Positions 20,315-29,538 of a stretch of DNA of 64,000 bases are shown in pieces. Source of the stretch: Achromobacter xylosoxidans. GTDB lineage: Bacteria; Pseudomonadota; Gammaproteobacteria; Burkholderiales; Burkholderiaceae_B. The position numbers and the translations under genes are program-made. The notes under the pieces are model-generated. The model saw nothing but the letters and a program-made list of their open reading frames with translations, searched no databases and was not told the DNA's origin. Numbering within the stretch: position 1 is the first letter of the stretch; every line of letters starts with the position of its first letter. The stretch lies in contig NZ_CP061008.1 in NCBI RefSeq assembly GCF_014490035.1, forward strand, positions 6,386,001 to 6,450,000. The letters run 5' to 3'.

Positions 20315-21241
20315 ATGCTCACGGTGCAGGAACTCGTCGACGACAACGCCGACAAAATCCCCTTTAACTGGATTTCCGGCCAGGGCGCCGCGGACCGCGC
20401 GATTCCCGACGACGGCATGTCGGCCGCGGACCTCGTCGGCCACTTGAACCTGATCCACCCGTCCCGCATCCAGGTGTTCGGACAGGAAGAGCTGGCGTAC
20501 TACACCCGCTTCGACCTGCGCCGCCGCATGCACCACATGGACGAGCTGCTGATCGGCGGCGTACCCGCGATCCTGCTGGCCGACGGCCTGACCCCGCCGC
20601 AAGACCTCATCGACCAGTGCGACCAGCATCAGGTGCCGCTCTTGTCCACGCCGGTGGCGGCGGCGCAACTGATCGACCTGCTGCGCATCTACCTGGGCAA
20701 GAAACTGGCGCCCACCACCACCGTGCATGGCGTGTTCCTGGACGTGCTGGGACTGGGCGTGCTGATCACCGGTGAATCCGGCCTGGGCAAGAGCGAACTG
20801 GCGCTGGAACTGATTTCACGCGGACACGGCCTGGTGGCCGACGACGCCGTGGAGTTCTCGCGCACCGCCCCCAACATGATCGAAGGCCACTGTCCGCAGC
20901 TGCTGCAGAACCTGCTGGAAGTGCGCGGCCTGGGCCTGCTCGATATCCGCACCATCTTCGGCGAGACCTCCGTACGCCGCAAGATGCGCCTCAAGCTCAT
21001 CGTGCACCTGGTGCGCGCCACCGCGCAAGACAAGTTCGAGCGCCTGCCGCTGCAAGACATCACGCAGGACATGCTGGGCCTGCCGGTGCGCAAGGTCATG
21101 CTGCAAGTGGCTGCGGGCCGCAATCTGGCGGTGCTGGTCGAGGCCGCCGTGCGCAATACCATCCTGAAGCTGCGCGGCATCGATACGCTGGGCGAATTCA
21201 TGGAACGCCAGGCCATGGCGATCCTGCAAAGCAGCAAGTAG
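20315..21241 (+). CDS. hprK: HPr kinase/phosphorylase
   Basis: Phosphorylates and dephosphorylates HPr on serine. 308 residues: an N-terminal domain (1-130), then Walker A GESGLGKS (residues 153-160) and the HprK signature [17 protein letters not shown]. Downstream of ptsN with 21 bases between, as in other Betaproteobacteria and Neisseria. A TAG at 21239-21241 ends it; the following MocR gene reads in another frame. Confidence 0.95.
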   Translation: MLTVQELVDDNADKIPFNWISGQGAADRAIPDDGMSAADLVGHLNLIHPSRIQVFGQEELAYYTRFDLRRRMHHMDELLIGGVPAILLADGLTPPQDLIDQCDQHQVPLLSTPVAAAQLIDLLRIYLGKKLAPTTTVHGVFLDVLGLGVLITGESGLGKSELALELISRGHGLVADDAVEFSRTAPNMIEGHCPQLLQNLLEVRGLGLLDIRTIFGETSVRRKMRLKLIVHLVRATAQDKFERLPLQDITQDMLGLPVRKVMLQVAAGRNLAVLVEAAVRNTILKLRGIDTLGEFMERQAMAILQSSK

Positions 21242-21263
21242 GCGCGCGTCGTCCGGCGGCAGC

Positions 21264-22697
21264 TTGAACCTGTATGAAAACCTGGCCGCCGAGATCGCCA
21301 AGTCGATCCGCGACGGCGTGCTGCGCGCGGGCGACAAGCTGCCCTCCGTGCGGGACGCGTGCGCGGCGCGCGGCCTCAGCCCGTCGACGGTGTTCCAGGC
21401 CTACTACCTGCTGGAAGCGCAAGGCCTGATCCGGGCGCAGCCGCGCTCCGGTTACTACGTCAACGCCCCTGCCGCATCCCTGCCACCGGAACCCGGCGCG
21501 TCCACTCCGGATGGCGACTCAACGGAGCTCGCGATCAGCGAGCGCATCTTCGATATTCTCGGCTCAGTGCGCAACCGCGAGGTGACGCCGCTGGGCTCCG
21601 CCTTTCCTTCCCCGTTGCTGTTCCCGCTGCCGCGGCTGGCCCAGGCCATGGCCGCGCACCTCAAGCGCCAGGATCCGCTGGACACGGTCGAAGACCTGGC
21701 GCCTGGCAATCCGGGCCTGCGCCGCCAGATCGCGCTGCGTTACCTGATCGGCGGCATCAACGTGCCAGCCGGCGACATCGTCGTCACCAACGGCGCGCTG
21801 GAAGCGCTGAACCTCTGCCTGCAAGCAGTCACGCAGCCTGGCGACACGGTCATGGTCGAGGCTCCCACGTTCTATGGCGCCTTGCAGGCGCTCGAGCGCC
21901 ACGGGCTGAAGGCGCTGGAAATACCGACGCATCCGCGCACCGGCATCGACCTGGACGCAATGCAGGCCGCCATCGAGCGCCATGCGCCCCGCGCCTGCTG
22001 GCTGATGACGCAGTTCCAGAACCCGCTGGGCAGCCTGATGCCCGATGAAAAAAAGCGCCAGCTGGTCCAGCTGCTTGCGCGCCACGATATTCCGCTGATC
22101 GAAGACGATGTGTACGGCGAGCTGTATTTCGGATCGGTGCGGCCGGTACCCGCCAAGGCCTATGACACCCAGGGGCTGGTGCTGCATTGCTCGTCTTTTT
22201 CCAAGTGCCTGGCGCCGGGCTACCGCATCGGCTGGACCTCGGCCGGACGCTACGCGCAACGCGTGCAGCGCCTGAAACTGTCGTCGACGCTATCGGCTTC
22301 CGGCCCCGCCCAGGGCGCCATCGCCGAATATCTGGAGCAAGGCGGCTACGACCGCCACCTGCGCCGCCTGCGCGAAACGCTGCAGACACAGCAGCAGCGC
22401 ATGGCCGAGGCAATCGCCCAGGAATTCCCGGCCGGCACGCGCGTGACGCGTCCGCAAGGCGGGTTCTTCCTGTGGCTGGAACTGCCGGCCGCCGTGGATG
22501 CGCTGACGCTGCATCGCCAGGCGCTCGCGCGCGGCATCAGCGTGGCGCCGGGGCCGATCTTTTCGGCCAGCGGCCAGTTCGGCAGCGCGCTGCGCCTGAA
22601 TTACGGGCACCCTTGGGACGCGGCCTCGCAGGCTGCCATCCGCGTACTCGGCGAGTTGGCTCGCGCGGCCTGCGCGCAGGCCGCGCGAGCGCGCTGA
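21264..22697 (+). CDS. MocR/PdxR-like regulator: GntR helix-turn-helix fused to aminotransferase domain
   Basis: A 477-residue chimeric regulator. The N-terminal GntR winged helix (about 1-70: EIAKSIRDGVLRAGDKLPSVR) is followed by a linker and a fold-type I aminotransferase domain (about 105-465) with the PLP lysine in SSFSKCLAPGYRIGW (K314). The most likely start is a TTG at 21264 (reads NLYENLAAEI), since no ATG or GTG is in frame between it and hprK. No target is evident; the neighbouring cytochrome genes are convergent. Confidence 0.88.
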   Translation: MNLYENLAAEIAKSIRDGVLRAGDKLPSVRDACAARGLSPSTVFQAYYLLEAQGLIRAQPRSGYYVNAPAASLPPEPGASTPDGDSTELAISERIFDILGSVRNREVTPLGSAFPSPLLFPLPRLAQAMAAHLKRQDPLDTVEDLAPGNPGLRRQIALRYLIGGINVPAGDIVVTNGALEALNLCLQAVTQPGDTVMVEAPTFYGALQALERHGLKALEIPTHPRTGIDLDAMQAAIERHAPRACWLMTQFQNPLGSLMPDEKKRQLVQLLARHDIPLIEDDVYGELYFGSVRPVPAKAYDTQGLVLHCSSFSKCLAPGYRIGWTSAGRYAQRVQRLKLSSTLSASGPAQGAIAEYLEQGGYDRHLRRLRETLQTQQQRMAEAIAQEFPAGTRVTRPQGGFFLWLELPAAVDALTLHRQALARGISVAPGPIFSASGQFGSALRLNYGHPWDAASQAAIRVLGELARAACAQAARAR

Positions 22698-22704
22698 TTC
22701 CGCG

Positions 22705-23979
22705 TCAGTTCAACGTCGATGCGGCGCGCGCGCGCTTGACTTCCAGCGGGGTCACGCCGCCCGCCTCGTTGCCCCAGCTATTGCGGATATACGTCACCAG
22801 CATCGCGATGTCGCCGTCGTTGAGCAGCTGCCCGAAGGGCGGCATGCCGTGAGGCCGCGGGTTCGCCGCCGTGGCCGGGGCATAGCCGCCGTCCAGCACC
22901 ATGCGGATCGCGTTGACAGGCGACGGCGCCGTCACGGTCGGATTGCCCGCCAGCGCGGGCCATGCCGTGCCGCTGCCCTCGCCCGCTGACTGGTGGCATT
23001 GCACGCATTGCTGGCGGTAGATCTTGCCGCCCAGTTCCATGGCGGCTGGCGCGACAGCGGTCCGCGTACGCTCCGTTGAAGCCGCCGTGGCGGGCAGGGA
23101 TTTGATATAGACGCCGATGGCCAGTGCGTCCGCATCGGTCAGATGCTGCGTACTGCCCAGCACCACCTCGGCCATGGGGCCGCTGGCGCTGGAATGCTTC
23201 GAAATGCCAGTCTTGAGCAAGGCTGCAATGTCTTCGGCGGACCATCTGCCCATGCCGGTTTCCATATCGTTGGTGAGCGGCGGCGCGTACCAATCCAGCA
23301 CCGGGATCACGCCGCCGGCCAATGGGTCGGCCGAACGCAGCCCCCCCAGGGTGTTGCGCGGCGTATGGCAGGCGGCGCAATGCCCCAGGCCTTCGACCAG
23401 ATATCGGCCGCGATTCCACTGCACCGATTGCCCTGCGTCCGCCTCCTGCACGCCCGGTTTGAAGTACAGCGCGCGCCAGGCGGCCAGCAGCGCCCGCTGG
23501 TCGTAGGGGAATTCCATCTCGGGCGGCCGGTTGGGCTGGTCCACGGGCGCCACGGTGCGCAGATAGGCGTACAACGCGTCGGAATCGGCGCGGGTCACGC
23601 GCGTGTATTCCGTATAAGGGAAAGCGGGATACAGCAGCGTGCCGTCGCGCGACTTGCCGTTGTGCAGCGCCTGCCAGAAATCGTCCGCGGTCCAGGCGCC
23701 TATGCCGGTTTTGTCGTCGGGCGTGAGGTTCGGGCCGTACACCGTGCCGAACGGCGTAGGGATCGGCGTGCCGCCCGCCAGCGTCTTGCCGCCCCGGCTG
23801 GTGTGGCAGGCCATGCAATTGCCAGCGAGCGCAAGGTAGCGGCCGCGCTCCACCAGCGTCGCGGCATCCGCCGCGGCCGCGGCGGGACCGGTGCTGGCAT
23901 CGTCGCGCGTACCGAACCAGTAGAGGCCGCCCACGGCTGCGATCGCGAGCAGCAACAGGGCGGACAGGACTTTCTTCAT
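22705..23979 (-). CDS. Tri-haem membrane-anchored cytochrome c (alcohol/gluconate dehydrogenase subunit type)
   Basis: About 424 residues with an uncleaved or signal-anchor helix (KKVLSALLLLAIAAVGGLYWF) and three CXXCH haem sites: CMACH near residue 55, CAACH near 205 and CVQCH near 330. Spacing and motifs such as GTPIPTPFGTVYGPNLTPD match the cytochrome subunit of membrane alcohol, gluconate or aldehyde dehydrogenases. No dehydrogenase is adjacent. An alternative start lies three codons upstream (23986-23988). It follows the c4-type gene 21 bases downstream and is probably in an operon with it. Confidence 0.88.
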   Translation of the reverse strand: MKKVLSALLLLAIAAVGGLYWFGTRDDASTGPAAAAADAATLVERGRYLALAGNCMACHTSRGGKTLAGGTPIPTPFGTVYGPNLTPDDKTGIGAWTADDFWQALHNGKSRDGTLLYPAFPYTEYTRVTRADSDALYAYLRTVAPVDQPNRPPEMEFPYDQRALLAAWRALYFKPGVQEADAGQSVQWNRGRYLVEGLGHCAACHTPRNTLGGLRSADPLAGGVIPVLDWYAPPLTNDMETGMGRWSAEDIAALLKTGISKHSSASGPMAEVVLGSTQHLTDADALAIGVYIKSLPATAASTERTRTAVAPAAMELGGKIYRQQCVQCHQSAGEGSGTAWPALAGNPTVTAPSPVNAIRMVLDGGYAPATAANPRPHGMPPFGQLLNDGDIAMLVTYIRNSWGNEAGGVTPLEVKRARAASTLN

Positions 23980-24000
23980 GATCGACATCCGGCCTCTCCC

Positions 24001-24753
24001 TTACCGTTGCGCCTGGCTGCCGCATTCCGCGGGCAGGCGTATCGAACCCGCGGCTTCTGGCGCGTAGGGTTCCACGACGGGTTGCGAGGACAGCCACGCG
24101 GCCAGCGCGCCGATGTCCTGGGGAGTGAGTTTGTTGGAGATGTCGGCCATGCAGTCCGGCTCGGCAGCGCGGCGCAAGCCGTTCTTCCAGCTGCCGATCT
24201 GCGAACCGATGTAGTCGCGCGGCAGGCCAAGCAAGCCGGGAATGGCGGGCAACACACCGCCCAGAGCGGCACCGTGACAGGCGGCACAGGCGGGCAGACC
24301 GCGCGCGGCGTCACCGTTCAGGGCCAGCTTGCGCCCGGCTTCCAGCGTGGCGGCGGAGACGTCGGCGCGCGTCGGCGGCGGATACGGCACATGCTGCGAG
24401 GAAAAATACGCGGCGATCTCGCGCAGGTAGTCGTCGGGCAGGCCGGTCAACAAATGCGTCATAGGCCGGTACTGACGCCGGTCGTCGCGGAAGTTGAGCA
24501 GCTGGTGGTACAGGTACTCCTGAGGCTTGCCCGCCAGGCGCGGATAGTAGCCGTCGTTGCCGGCCCGGCCCTGCGCACCATGACAGGCCGTACAGGCGGC
24601 GACGCGGGCGTCCATGGTGTCCGGGCGCAGGATTTCCTGGGGCGCGGGCTGGGCCGGCGCGGGCGCTGCCAGGAAGGCGGCAGCCACCCCAAATAGGGAA
24701 ATTGCCCAAAAACGCGGCAGTGAAACACTACGAAAGGAAATGAAGGCTAACAT
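24001..24753 (-). CDS. Di-haem cytochrome c4-like protein
   Basis: A 250-residue periplasmic cytochrome with an N-terminal signal (about 1-35, ending APAQ) and two CXXCH sites, CTACH near residue 54 and CAACH near 155. Each starts a cytochrome c domain, with GNDGYYPRLAGKPQEYLYHQL after the first. Methionine ligands are plausible in PMTHLL and DCMADIS. Cytochrome c4 usually feeds electrons to terminal oxidases. Paired with the tri-haem gene downstream. Confidence 0.88.
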   Translation of the reverse strand: MLAFISFRSVSLPRFWAISLFGVAAAFLAAPAPAQPAPQEILRPDTMDARVAACTACHGAQGRAGNDGYYPRLAGKPQEYLYHQLLNFRDDRRQYRPMTHLLTGLPDDYLREIAAYFSSQHVPYPPPTRADVSAATLEAGRKLALNGDAARGLPACAACHGAALGGVLPAIPGLLGLPRDYIGSQIGSWKNGLRRAAEPDCMADISNKLTPQDIGALAAWLSSQPVVEPYAPEAAGSIRLPAECGSQAQR

Positions 24754-24931
24754 CTAGGTCGAATTCCATTCCCCCGAAACGCATGACGGCGGGGCGCGTA
24801 TGTGAATCTGTCGAGTATCCGGCCCCCAGCTTACGCCAGGGGGACCAAAGCGGTACAGGCGCAGATTGGCAGTTTACGGCCATATCAGATGTCATCCCGC
24901 CGGCATCGTCCTCGAAAAGCGTGCCACAATC

Positions 24932-25810
24932 ATGTCCATGTTGAAAGTCGTCCTCGTCACCGGCATCTCAGGCTCAGGCAAGTCCGTCGCCCTGCGCATG
25001 CTTGAGGACGCAAGCTATACCTGCGTCGACAACCTGCCCGTGCGGTTCCTGACCGAGTTCATCGCCAACGCCCGCGATGACGGCATGGAGCGCGTCGCGG
25101 TCGCCATCGACGTCCGCTCCCCCGGCGAACTGGCCGAACTGCCCGACGTGGTCACCGCGCTGCGCGCCATGGGCACCAGCCTGCGCGTGGTCTTCCTGGA
25201 CGCCAGCACGGAAACGCTGGTGCAGCGCTATTCCGAATCGCGCCGCCGCCACCCGCTGACCGACCGCCTGCAGCACGGCGGCAAGACCCCGACGCTGTCC
25301 GAGTGCATCGCTGTGGAGCGCGAACTGCTCGCGCCGCTGCGCGAACAGGAACACGTCATCGACACCTCGGACCTGACGCCGGGCCAACTGCGCGTCTGGA
25401 TCCGCGACCTGATCAAGGCCGACCGCGCGCCGCTGGTGCTGACTTTCGAGTCCTTCGCCTACAAGCGCGGCGTGCCGCGCGACGCGGACCTGGTATTCGA
25501 CGTGCGCTGCCTGCCCAACCCCTACTACGACCGCGACCTGCGGCCGCTGACCGGCCGTGACGAACCCGTGGCCGCCTGGCTGGCGGGCTTCGACCTGGTG
25601 GGACAGATGATCGACGACATCGCCGGTTTCCTGAACCGCTGGCTGCCGCAATACACGCAAGACACCCGCAATTACCTTACGGTCGCCATCGGCTGCACCG
25701 GCGGCCAGCACCGTTCGGTGTACGTGGTCGAACAGCTGGCGCTGCGTTTTGCCGACCACGACCCGCTGCTGGTGCGCCATCGCACCCAACTGCCTGACGA
25801 ATCCGCATGA
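24932..25810 (+). CDS. rapZ: RNase adapter protein RapZ
   Basis: In Enterobacteria RapZ binds glucosamine 6-phosphate and guides RNase E to the small RNA GlmZ; in Betaproteobacteria the RNA target is less certain. About 292 residues: Walker A GISGSGKS (residues 11-18), Walker B-like VVFLDASTETL, and the conserved C-terminal motifs FDVRCLPNPYY and GCTGGQHRSV. Two ATGs (24932 and 24938) are possible starts; a longer in-frame extension from 24866 is not supported. It overlaps rlpA by 4 bases. Confidence 0.93.
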   Translation: MSMLKVVLVTGISGSGKSVALRMLEDASYTCVDNLPVRFLTEFIANARDDGMERVAVAIDVRSPGELAELPDVVTALRAMGTSLRVVFLDASTETLVQRYSESRRRHPLTDRLQHGGKTPTLSECIAVERELLAPLREQEHVIDTSDLTPGQLRVWIRDLIKADRAPLVLTFESFAYKRGVPRDADLVFDVRCLPNPYYDRDLRPLTGRDEPVAAWLAGFDLVGQMIDDIAGFLNRWLPQYTQDTRNYLTVAIGCTGGQHRSVYVVEQLALRFADHDPLLVRHRTQLPDESA

Positions 25811-26769
25811 CCCTGTCCCGCCCGACCCGCCTGTTCATGATGCTGCTGCTGGCCATTGCCGTGGCTGGCTGCTCTTCCACCGGCGGACGCAAGAAGGGCG
25901 GCGGGTATTACAAGGACGACGGGCCAGACGCGAATCCGCCCTCGAACCTGGACCAGGTGCCCGACGCGGTGCCCAGGATCGAACCCTATGCCAGCGGCGC
26001 GAACCGCCCGTATGTGGTGTTCGGCCAGCGCTATGTGCCGGACACCAGCGGCCAGCCCTATAAAAAGCGCGGCACCGCCTCGTGGTACGGCAAGAAGTTC
26101 CACGGCAATTCCACGTCCATCGGCGAGTCCTACGACATGTACGCCATGACGGCCGCCCACACCACGCTGCCACTGCCCAGCTACGCCCGCGTCACCAGCA
26201 TGGTCAACGGCAAGACCATCATCGTGCGGGTGAACGACCGCGGCCCGTTCCACAGCGACCGCATCATGGACCTGTCCTATGTCGCCGCGTACAAGCTGGG
26301 CATCATCGGCCCTGGCAGCGGCCAGGTGATCGTGGAAGCCATCCCGCAGGACGAGATCCGGCGGCTGGCCTCGCAGGGCGCGCCTGCCACGGCCATACCC
26401 GAACCCGCATCGGCCACGGGTTCCTCGCCCGTGGCCGCGCCCATCGCCGCCGTGCCGGTGGCGCTGGCGGCCGAACCCCTGTCGGGGCCCGCTCCGGGTT
26501 CCGCGCCGGTGCGCCAGCCGGCAGCGGGCGGCATCGGCAGCGTCTATCTGCAGGTGGGCGCGTTCAGCCAGCCGGCCAATGCGCAATCGCTGGTCAGCCG
26601 CATCAACACGCAGCTGGGCGCCGAAGGCGCGCCGCCCGCATCGGTCGAACAGTCGAACAATCTGTATCGGGTCAAGATCGGCCCCTACCCCGACCGGCAG
26701 AGCGCCTTGGACGCCGTGCCGATAGTGTCGGACCGCATCGGCATCCTGCCCAGCATCGCCTCGCAGTAA
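25807..26769 (+). CDS. rlpA: Septal ring lytic transglycosylase RlpA
   Basis: An outer-membrane lipoprotein that cleaves denuded glycan strands at the septum. 320 residues: lipobox AVAGC (C22), then a double-psi beta-barrel (about 85-180) with GTASWYGKKFHG, the histidine in AAHTTLPLPS and the aspartate in VNDRGPF. An Ala/Pro-rich linker is followed by a C-terminal SPOR domain (about 245-320) that binds septal peptidoglycan. The ATG overlaps rapZ. Convergent with ogt, 16 bases apart. Confidence 0.92.
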   Translation: MTLSRPTRLFMMLLLAIAVAGCSSTGGRKKGGGYYKDDGPDANPPSNLDQVPDAVPRIEPYASGANRPYVVFGQRYVPDTSGQPYKKRGTASWYGKKFHGNSTSIGESYDMYAMTAAHTTLPLPSYARVTSMVNGKTIIVRVNDRGPFHSDRIMDLSYVAAYKLGIIGPGSGQVIVEAIPQDEIRRLASQGAPATAIPEPASATGSSPVAAPIAAVPVALAAEPLSGPAPGSAPVRQPAAGGIGSVYLQVGAFSQPANAQSLVSRINTQLGAEGAPPASVEQSNNLYRVKIGPYPDRQSALDAVPIVSDRIGILPSIASQ

Positions 26770-26785
26770 ACGCCCCGCTGCCCGC

Positions 26786-27370
26786 CTACCAGGGCAGTTC
26801 GGCCTGACCGTCGCACACCCGGCGCGCGCTTGCGCTACGGCTGCGGTAGCGATTGCCTTCGTGCGCCAGCAAGGCCTGCTTGCGCGGCAGCCCGCCGCCG
26901 AAGCCGGTCAGCGAGGTGTCGGCCCCGATCACGCGATGACAGGGAATGATGATGCTGATCGGATTGCGTCCGACGGCGCCGCCGACCGCCTGCGCACCCT
27001 TGGGCCGCCCCACGGTGCGCGCCAGGTCGCCGTAGCTGGCCAGCACGCCGAATTCCAGGTCGCACAGCGCATGCCAGACCTGGTGTTGGAAAGTGGTGCC
27101 GACGGGGTCCAGCACCACGTCGAAGACGCGGCGCTTGCCGGCGAACCATTCTTCCAGTTCGCGGCGCGCCTGCTCCAGGATGGGATCGGAGTCCGTGAGG
27201 ATCCAGCCATCCGCCGCGGGCAGCAGTTCCTGATCGGTGAACCAGGCGCCGCGCAGACCCTTGGCGCTGGCGACCAGACGCATGTCGCCCAGCGGCGTGG
27301 AAATGTCGCGGTAGACCAGGCGTTCGTCGGGATCCGCGGGCTTGTTGGACACGATAGTCGAATACACCAT
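26786..27370 (-). CDS. ogt: Methylated-DNA-protein-cysteine methyltransferase
   Basis: Repairs O6-alkylguanine by suicide transfer of the alkyl group. 194 residues with the active-site motif IPCHRVIGA (C144) and the preceding helix-turn-helix stretch SYGDLARTVGRPKGAQAVGGAVGRN. It is the single-domain Ogt form without an Ada regulatory domain. It starts three bases after the rsmI stop on the same strand, so the two form a transcription unit. Confidence 0.93.
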   Translation of the reverse strand: MVYSTIVSNKPADPDERLVYRDISTPLGDMRLVASAKGLRGAWFTDQELLPAADGWILTDSDPILEQARRELEEWFAGKRRVFDVVLDPVGTTFQHQVWHALCDLEFGVLASYGDLARTVGRPKGAQAVGGAVGRNPISIIIPCHRVIGADTSLTGFGGGLPRKQALLAHEGNRYRSRSASARRVCDGQAELPW

Positions 27371-27373
27371 GCC

Positions 27374-28309
27374 TTACTCCGCCGATTTCTTGCGGGCCAG
27401 GGCCCGGTTGTACAGCACGTCGCGCGGCAGGCCGGAAACCTTGGCGGCCACGCGCGCGGCGTCGCGCAAGGACAGCGACTCCAGCAAGGCGTCCAGCAGC
27501 GCATCGGTGCGCGGATCGGCTTCTTCATCCGCTTCCTGTTCCGCGGGCGCGTGCGCGATCAGCACGAATTCGCCCTGTTCGCGGTGCGAGTCCGCAGCCA
27601 GCCAGGCCGCGCCTTCGCCCATCGGGAACGTTGCGATCTCCTCGAAACGCTTGGTCAGTTCGCGCGCCACGGTCAGAAGACGGTCGGGGCCGCACACTTC
27701 CAGCAGGTCGGCCAGCGTGGCCGCGAGCCGGTGCGGCGATTCGAACATGACGACCGGCGCGGGCAAGGCGCACCAGGTGCGCAGCCAGCGCTGGCGCGCA
27801 GCCGCCTTGGGCGGAGGAAATCCGGCAAAGGCATAGCCCGGGTTTTCGTCGGTGGTAACGCCGCTACCCATCAGCGCGGCGATGACCGCGCTGGGACCGG
27901 GCACCGGCACCACGCCGAAGCCGGCTTCGCGCACGGCGCGCACGATGCGCGCGCCCGGATCGCTGACGGCGGGCGCGCCGGCGTCGGACACCAGCGCCAC
28001 GCGCTGGCCCTGGGCCAGACGCTCGCAAATGGCCTGGGCCGCGGCGGCTTCATTGTGGCGGTGGGCGGCCATGAGCGGCGTACCCACGCCCCAGGCGTCC
28101 AGCAAGGCGCGGCTGGCGCGCGTGTCTTCCGCGGCGATTACATCGGCCCGCTGCAAAGCGTGCCAGGCGCGCAGCCCCAGGTCGCCCAGGTTGCCGATCG
28201 GCGTGGCCACGACATACAGCGTCGCAGCGGGCCAATGCTGCCCCGCCACGCGCTCAGAAACGCGAGACCAGGCATCTCCGGCAGGGGGAGGTGAGACATT
28301 TTGATTCAT
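27374..28309 (-). CDS. rsmI: 16S rRNA (cytidine(1402)-2'-O)-methyltransferase
   Basis: Adds the 2'-O-methyl group to C1402 in the 30S decoding centre using SAM. 311 residues of the tetrapyrrole-methylase fold: LYVVATPIGNLGDLGLRA (about 31-48), AEDTRASRALLDAWG, VALVSDAGAPAVSDPG and PGPSAVIAALMGSG. Divergent from yraN with 42 bases between starts, the conserved rsmI-yraN arrangement. Confidence 0.95.
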   Translation of the reverse strand: MNQNVSPPPAGDAWSRVSERVAGQHWPAATLYVVATPIGNLGDLGLRAWHALQRADVIAAEDTRASRALLDAWGVGTPLMAAHRHNEAAAAQAICERLAQGQRVALVSDAGAPAVSDPGARIVRAVREAGFGVVPVPGPSAVIAALMGSGVTTDENPGYAFAGFPPPKAAARQRWLRTWCALPAPVVMFESPHRLAATLADLLEVCGPDRLLTVARELTKRFEEIATFPMGEGAAWLAADSHREQGEFVLIAHAPAEQEADEEADPRTDALLDALLESLSLRDAARVAAKVSGLPRDVLYNRALARKKSAE

Positions 28310-28351
28310 TGCAGCCTACAGACACGGGAAACCATGTCAGTGTAGCCGCCT

Positions 28352-28858
28352 ATGCCCGCGACTTCCGGAGCGCCCATGACGGATGACACCTTGCGACTGG
28401 CCTGCGAACTGGCCCTGGCCGCCCGCGGCCGCGCCGCCAAACGCCGGCGCCGTGCCGCGCGCGCGGCGCCAGCGGATCGCCCGCCCCCGCGACGCTCGCC
28501 CGCCCAACGCAAGGGCGACCACCACGAGGACGCCGCCTTGCGCCTGCTGCAGTCGCGCGGCCTGGTCCTGCTGGCGCGCAATCTGCAGACCCGCGCCGGC
28601 GAGATCGACCTGGCCATGCGCGAAGGCGACACGCTGGTGTTCGTCGAGGTCCGATCGCGCGGCCCCAGCCGCTACGGCGGCGCCGCAGCCAGCATCGGCC
28701 CGGACAAGCAGGCACGGCTGGCCAGCGCCGCGGCCTGCTGGCTGCCGGAGCTGGCCCGGCGCCACTGGCGCGGCAGGCTGCCGGCGGCGCGCTTTGACGC
28801 GGTCGTCTTCGACGCCGGCGATCCCCAGTGGCTGCGCGGCGCGTTCTGGCAGGCCTGA
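28352..28858 (+). CDS. yraN: YraN/UPF0102 family protein, endonuclease-like fold
   Basis: 168 residues. The core [20 protein letters not shown] and [21 protein letters not shown] carry the E..D..E-x-R/K arrangement of a restriction-endonuclease-like fold. Function is unproven. The first 50 residues are an unusually long Arg/Ala/Pro-rich extension ([13 protein letters not shown]...), so the true start could be the ATG at 28376 or even later. It precedes diaA, dolP and tlpA in the same direction. Confidence 0.85.
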   Translation: MPATSGAPMTDDTLRLACELALAARGRAAKRRRRAARAAPADRPPPRRSPAQRKGDHHEDAALRLLQSRGLVLLARNLQTRAGEIDLAMREGDTLVFVEVRSRGPSRYGGAAASIGPDKQARLASAAACWLPELARRHWRGRLPAARFDAVVFDAGDPQWLRGAFWQA

Positions 28859-28928
28859 AGTCCGCGCGGCCCCGGTAACGACCTGCCTAACAGTCGTTAC
28901 GCCTGGACAGAACCACGCCTCGGCCCCG

Positions 28929-28937
28929 TGAGATAAT
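28929..28937 (+). promoter_or_regulatory. Extended -10 box next to the SIS-domain gene
   Basis: TG (28929-28930), one base, then GATAAT (28932-28937), seven bases before the ATG at 28945 with no Shine-Dalgarno sequence. It would give a leaderless or nearly leaderless transcript. Confidence 0.35.
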
Positions 28938-28944
28938 CGCGCCC

Positions 28945-29538
28945 ATGGATATGACCTCTCGAATGACGTCGCACTTTCGCGACGCCATGGCTGCGTGCGA
29001 ACAAAGCATGAACGTCCTGGCCGAGCCGCTGGCAGTGGCGGTGGACGTGCTGTTCGGCGCCCTGGCAAACAACGGCAAGATTCTGGCTTGCGGCAATGGC
29101 GGCTCGGCCGCCGATGCGCAGCATTTCATCGCCGAACTGGTGGGCCGCTTCGAACGCGAACGCCTGCCCCTGGCCGGCATCGCCCTCAACACCGACACCT
29201 CGATCCTCACCGCGGTGGGCAACGACTACGGTTTCGACGAAATCTTCGAACGCCAGGTCAACGCCTTCGGCCAGGCTGGCGACGTGCTGGTAGCCATATC
29301 CACCAGCGGCAACTCCCCCAACGTGGTGCGCGCCATGGAAGCCGCCAGCGCCCGCGAGATGCACGTGCTTGCCCTGACCGGCAAGGGCGGCGGCGTCATG
29401 GGGGAACTCATTACGCCGATGGACGTCCATCTATGTGTTCCCAGCGATCGCACGATGCGCATCCAGGAAGTCCATATTCTGCTGCTGCACGCGCTGTGCG
29501 ACGGCATTGACGCTCTTCTGCTTGGAGACACCGAATGA
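28945..29538 (+). CDS. SIS-domain protein, DiaA/phosphoheptose isomerase (GmhA) family
   Basis: 197 residues forming one SIS domain, with GNGGSAADAQHFIAELVGRFE (about 50-70), AISTSGNSPNVVRAM and the C-terminal EVHILLLHALCDGID. The family includes sedoheptulose-7-phosphate isomerase and DiaA, which binds DnaA. The yraN-x-dolP neighbourhood is that of E. coli diaA, which favours DiaA; but annotation as GmhA is also common and sequence alone does not decide. It overlaps the next gene by 4 bases. Confidence 0.85.
   Translation: MDMTSRMTSHFRDAMAACEQSMNVLAEPLAVAVDVLFGALANNGKILACGNGGSAADAQHFIAELVGRFERERLPLAGIALNTDTSILTAVGNDYGFDEIFERQVNAFGQAGDVLVAISTSGNSPNVVRAMEAASAREMHVLALTGKGGGVMGELITPMDVHLCVPSDRTMRIQEVHILLLHALCDGIDALLLGDTE

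Noticed and set aside
24866..24931. N-terminal extension of rapZ
   Set aside because: The extra 22 codons do not match RapZ; the Walker A loop normally lies within the first 20 residues.
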